Below are positions 20,432 through 21,200 of a stretch of 21,200 nt of DNA, in pieces. The stretch's first letter is position 1, and every line of letters begins with the position of its first letter. The translations under genes were made by a program, and so were the position numbers. The notes beneath the pieces are model-generated. The model was given only the letters and a program-made list of their open reading frames with translations. It searched no databases and was not told where the DNA came from. This stretch comes from SZUA-448 sp045627185 (GTDB lineage: Bacteria; Bacillota; Clostridia; Lachnospirales; Lachnospiraceae), in assembly GCA_045627185.1 (NCBI GenBank), contig JAZQNE010000038.1, positions 1 to 21,200 of the forward strand, given 5' to 3'.

Positions 20432-21079
20432 ATGAATAAGAAAAACATATTTTTTATTGCCCTTTTAGCATTTATCTGTATTGGAACAGCAACCACCTGT
20501 GCTGTTTTGTCAAAGGCCGGTGAAAAAAAGAAGACAAATCTCCCCGCAGCAGAAGCAAATGTCCTGTCAAAGGAAGACGAAAAAGGTGAGCCTGCAGGCG
20601 GATATTTCAGTTTTTATGGTGTGGATTACCCGGTTTATGATCCCGAACAGTGGACAATGATTAATGAGGAACTTCAAAAGTATGAGATTCACGGGAAAGA
20701 TTTGTTAAATAAGCTGGGCGTTCTTACTGAAAGCCAGCTGAAATGCACAATTGAAGATGTAAAGAAATGCCTGAGTGAGTTGGATGTATATAATCCGAAT
20801 AATTATGACGCCAACGAATATGCAGTTGTTTGTGCACTTAATAAGGTGGCAGGGTGTTTTGATTATGCCGGTGGTTCAACTGTGAGTCAATATGTTTATA
20901 TGCTGTCTGACGGAAATCCCGTAGTTGTTTCTTCAAACGGCCGGGTTCGAACTAATGACGGCCTGATATATGTTTCCGGCTATGGCTATAATGCTGACGG
21001 ATGGACAGCTGAATACATACATGACCAGGAGCAGTTAAAGGCTCAGAAAATCAAGGAAGAAACGGAAAATAATAAATAA
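20432..21079 (+). CDS. Membrane-anchored or secreted hypothetical protein (215 aa)
   Basis: I do not recognise this protein. The N-terminus MNKKNIFFIALLAFICIGTATTCAVLS is a signal or anchor helix (about 5-27); no clear lipobox precedes the cysteine. A polar linker rich in Lys, Glu and Ala follows, then a folded part with aromatic and glycine-rich strands (GGYFSFYGVDYPVYDPEQW, YAGGSTVSQYVYMLSDG, GLIYVSGYGYNADGWTAEYI) and a charged C-terminal helix. Residues LTESQLKCTIEDVKKCLSEL form a central helix. I start it at the ATG at 20432, where the hydrophobic segment begins, with AGAGAAG at 20418-20424 as a weak ribosome binding site; an in-frame ATG at 20411 would add seven residues (MNERRLT) with no upstream Shine-Dalgarno. 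The promoter ends at 20397. Confidence 0.65.
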   Translation: MNKKNIFFIALLAFICIGTATTCAVLSKAGEKKKTNLPAAEANVLSKEDEKGEPAGGYFSFYGVDYPVYDPEQWTMINEELQKYEIHGKDLLNKLGVLTESQLKCTIEDVKKCLSELDVYNPNNYDANEYAVVCALNKVAGCFDYAGGSTVSQYVYMLSDGNPVVVSSNGRVRTNDGLIYVSGYGYNADGWTAEYIHDQEQLKAQKIKEETENNK

Positions 21080-21132
21080 GCTTTGAATAGCTCGGCTGCC
21101 GCATTCTTGTGACTTTAGTCGTGAGTTACGGA

Positions 21133-21146
21133 ATGTTTATAAACAT
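21133..21146. repeat. 14-bp perfect palindrome in the right-hand intergenic end
   Basis: ATGTTTATAAACAT is a perfect palindrome in the 121 bases after the last gene. It may be an operator for a gene beyond the window edge. Nothing else was recognised from 21080 to the end. Confidence 0.3.
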
Positions 21147-21200
21147 GTTGGCGTATAAGCTTGATGAGAGAGGTAAACACCTTGTTAAGATAAACAAATG

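Overview
The window reads as chromosomal DNA of a low-to-moderate G+C Firmicute, most likely a Clostridia gut or rumen bacterium of the Ruminococcus/Oscillospiraceae type. This is inference from gene content (GH94 cellobiose phosphorylase, long-form aspartate-semialdehyde dehydrogenase, an NhaC-family carrier, a TupA-like ATP-grasp protein, a DUF6145-like small protein), from strong AGGAGG-type ribosome binding sites and sigma-A promoters with 17-base spacers, and from a GGGGATGGTTC-type hairpin repeat of a kind I recall from clostridial genomes. No rRNA, tRNA, CRISPR array, phage gene or transposase gene was seen.

Layout. 1-1891 (+): an AIM24/TIGR00266 protein, a small helical unknown and a DUF1810 protein. 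1912-2009: a palindromic repeat element that forms the metY terminator. 2007-3284 (-): metY. 3566-3877 (+): a small precursor with a double-glycine leader and a glycine-rich core (bacteriocin-like), ending in a strong terminator. 4126-7847 (+): two overlapping half-transporter genes that together make an asymmetric heterodimeric ABC exporter. 7980-10876 (+): argF behind a perfect consensus promoter with ArgR-like boxes, a six-cysteine small protein, a DUF6145-like protein and a DusB-type tRNA-dihydrouridine synthase. 11076-11672 (+): a membrane-anchored unknown. 11927-13012 (+): asd behind a structured leader. 13145-16686 (-): a membrane-anchored unknown and cellobiose phosphorylase. 16946-18658 (+): an NhaC-family carrier with a signal peptide and a four-cysteine module. 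18653-20227 (-): a TupA-like ATP-grasp protein with an unrecognised, possibly degenerate glycosyltransferase-like N-terminus. 20432-21079 (+): another membrane-anchored unknown.

How the genes work together. Most of the window is independent housekeeping and amino-acid genes (metY for sulfur assimilation into homocysteine, argF for arginine, asd for the aspartate family). The parts with visible shared logic are: (i) the cellobiose phosphorylase / NhaC pair, which diverge from back-to-back promoters, each with its own LacI-type palindrome just downstream of the -10 box; (ii) the two ABC genes, whose complementary degenerate residues show they form one transporter; (iii) the orphan double-glycine peptide just upstream of that exporter, where a functional link is possible but not shown, because the exporter lacks a C39 peptidase domain and has its own promoter.

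The best leads are the double-glycine peptide, the extracytoplasmic Cys4 module on the NhaC protein, the N-terminal domain of the ATP-grasp protein, the divergent control region, and the hairpin repeat that supplies the metY stop codon.
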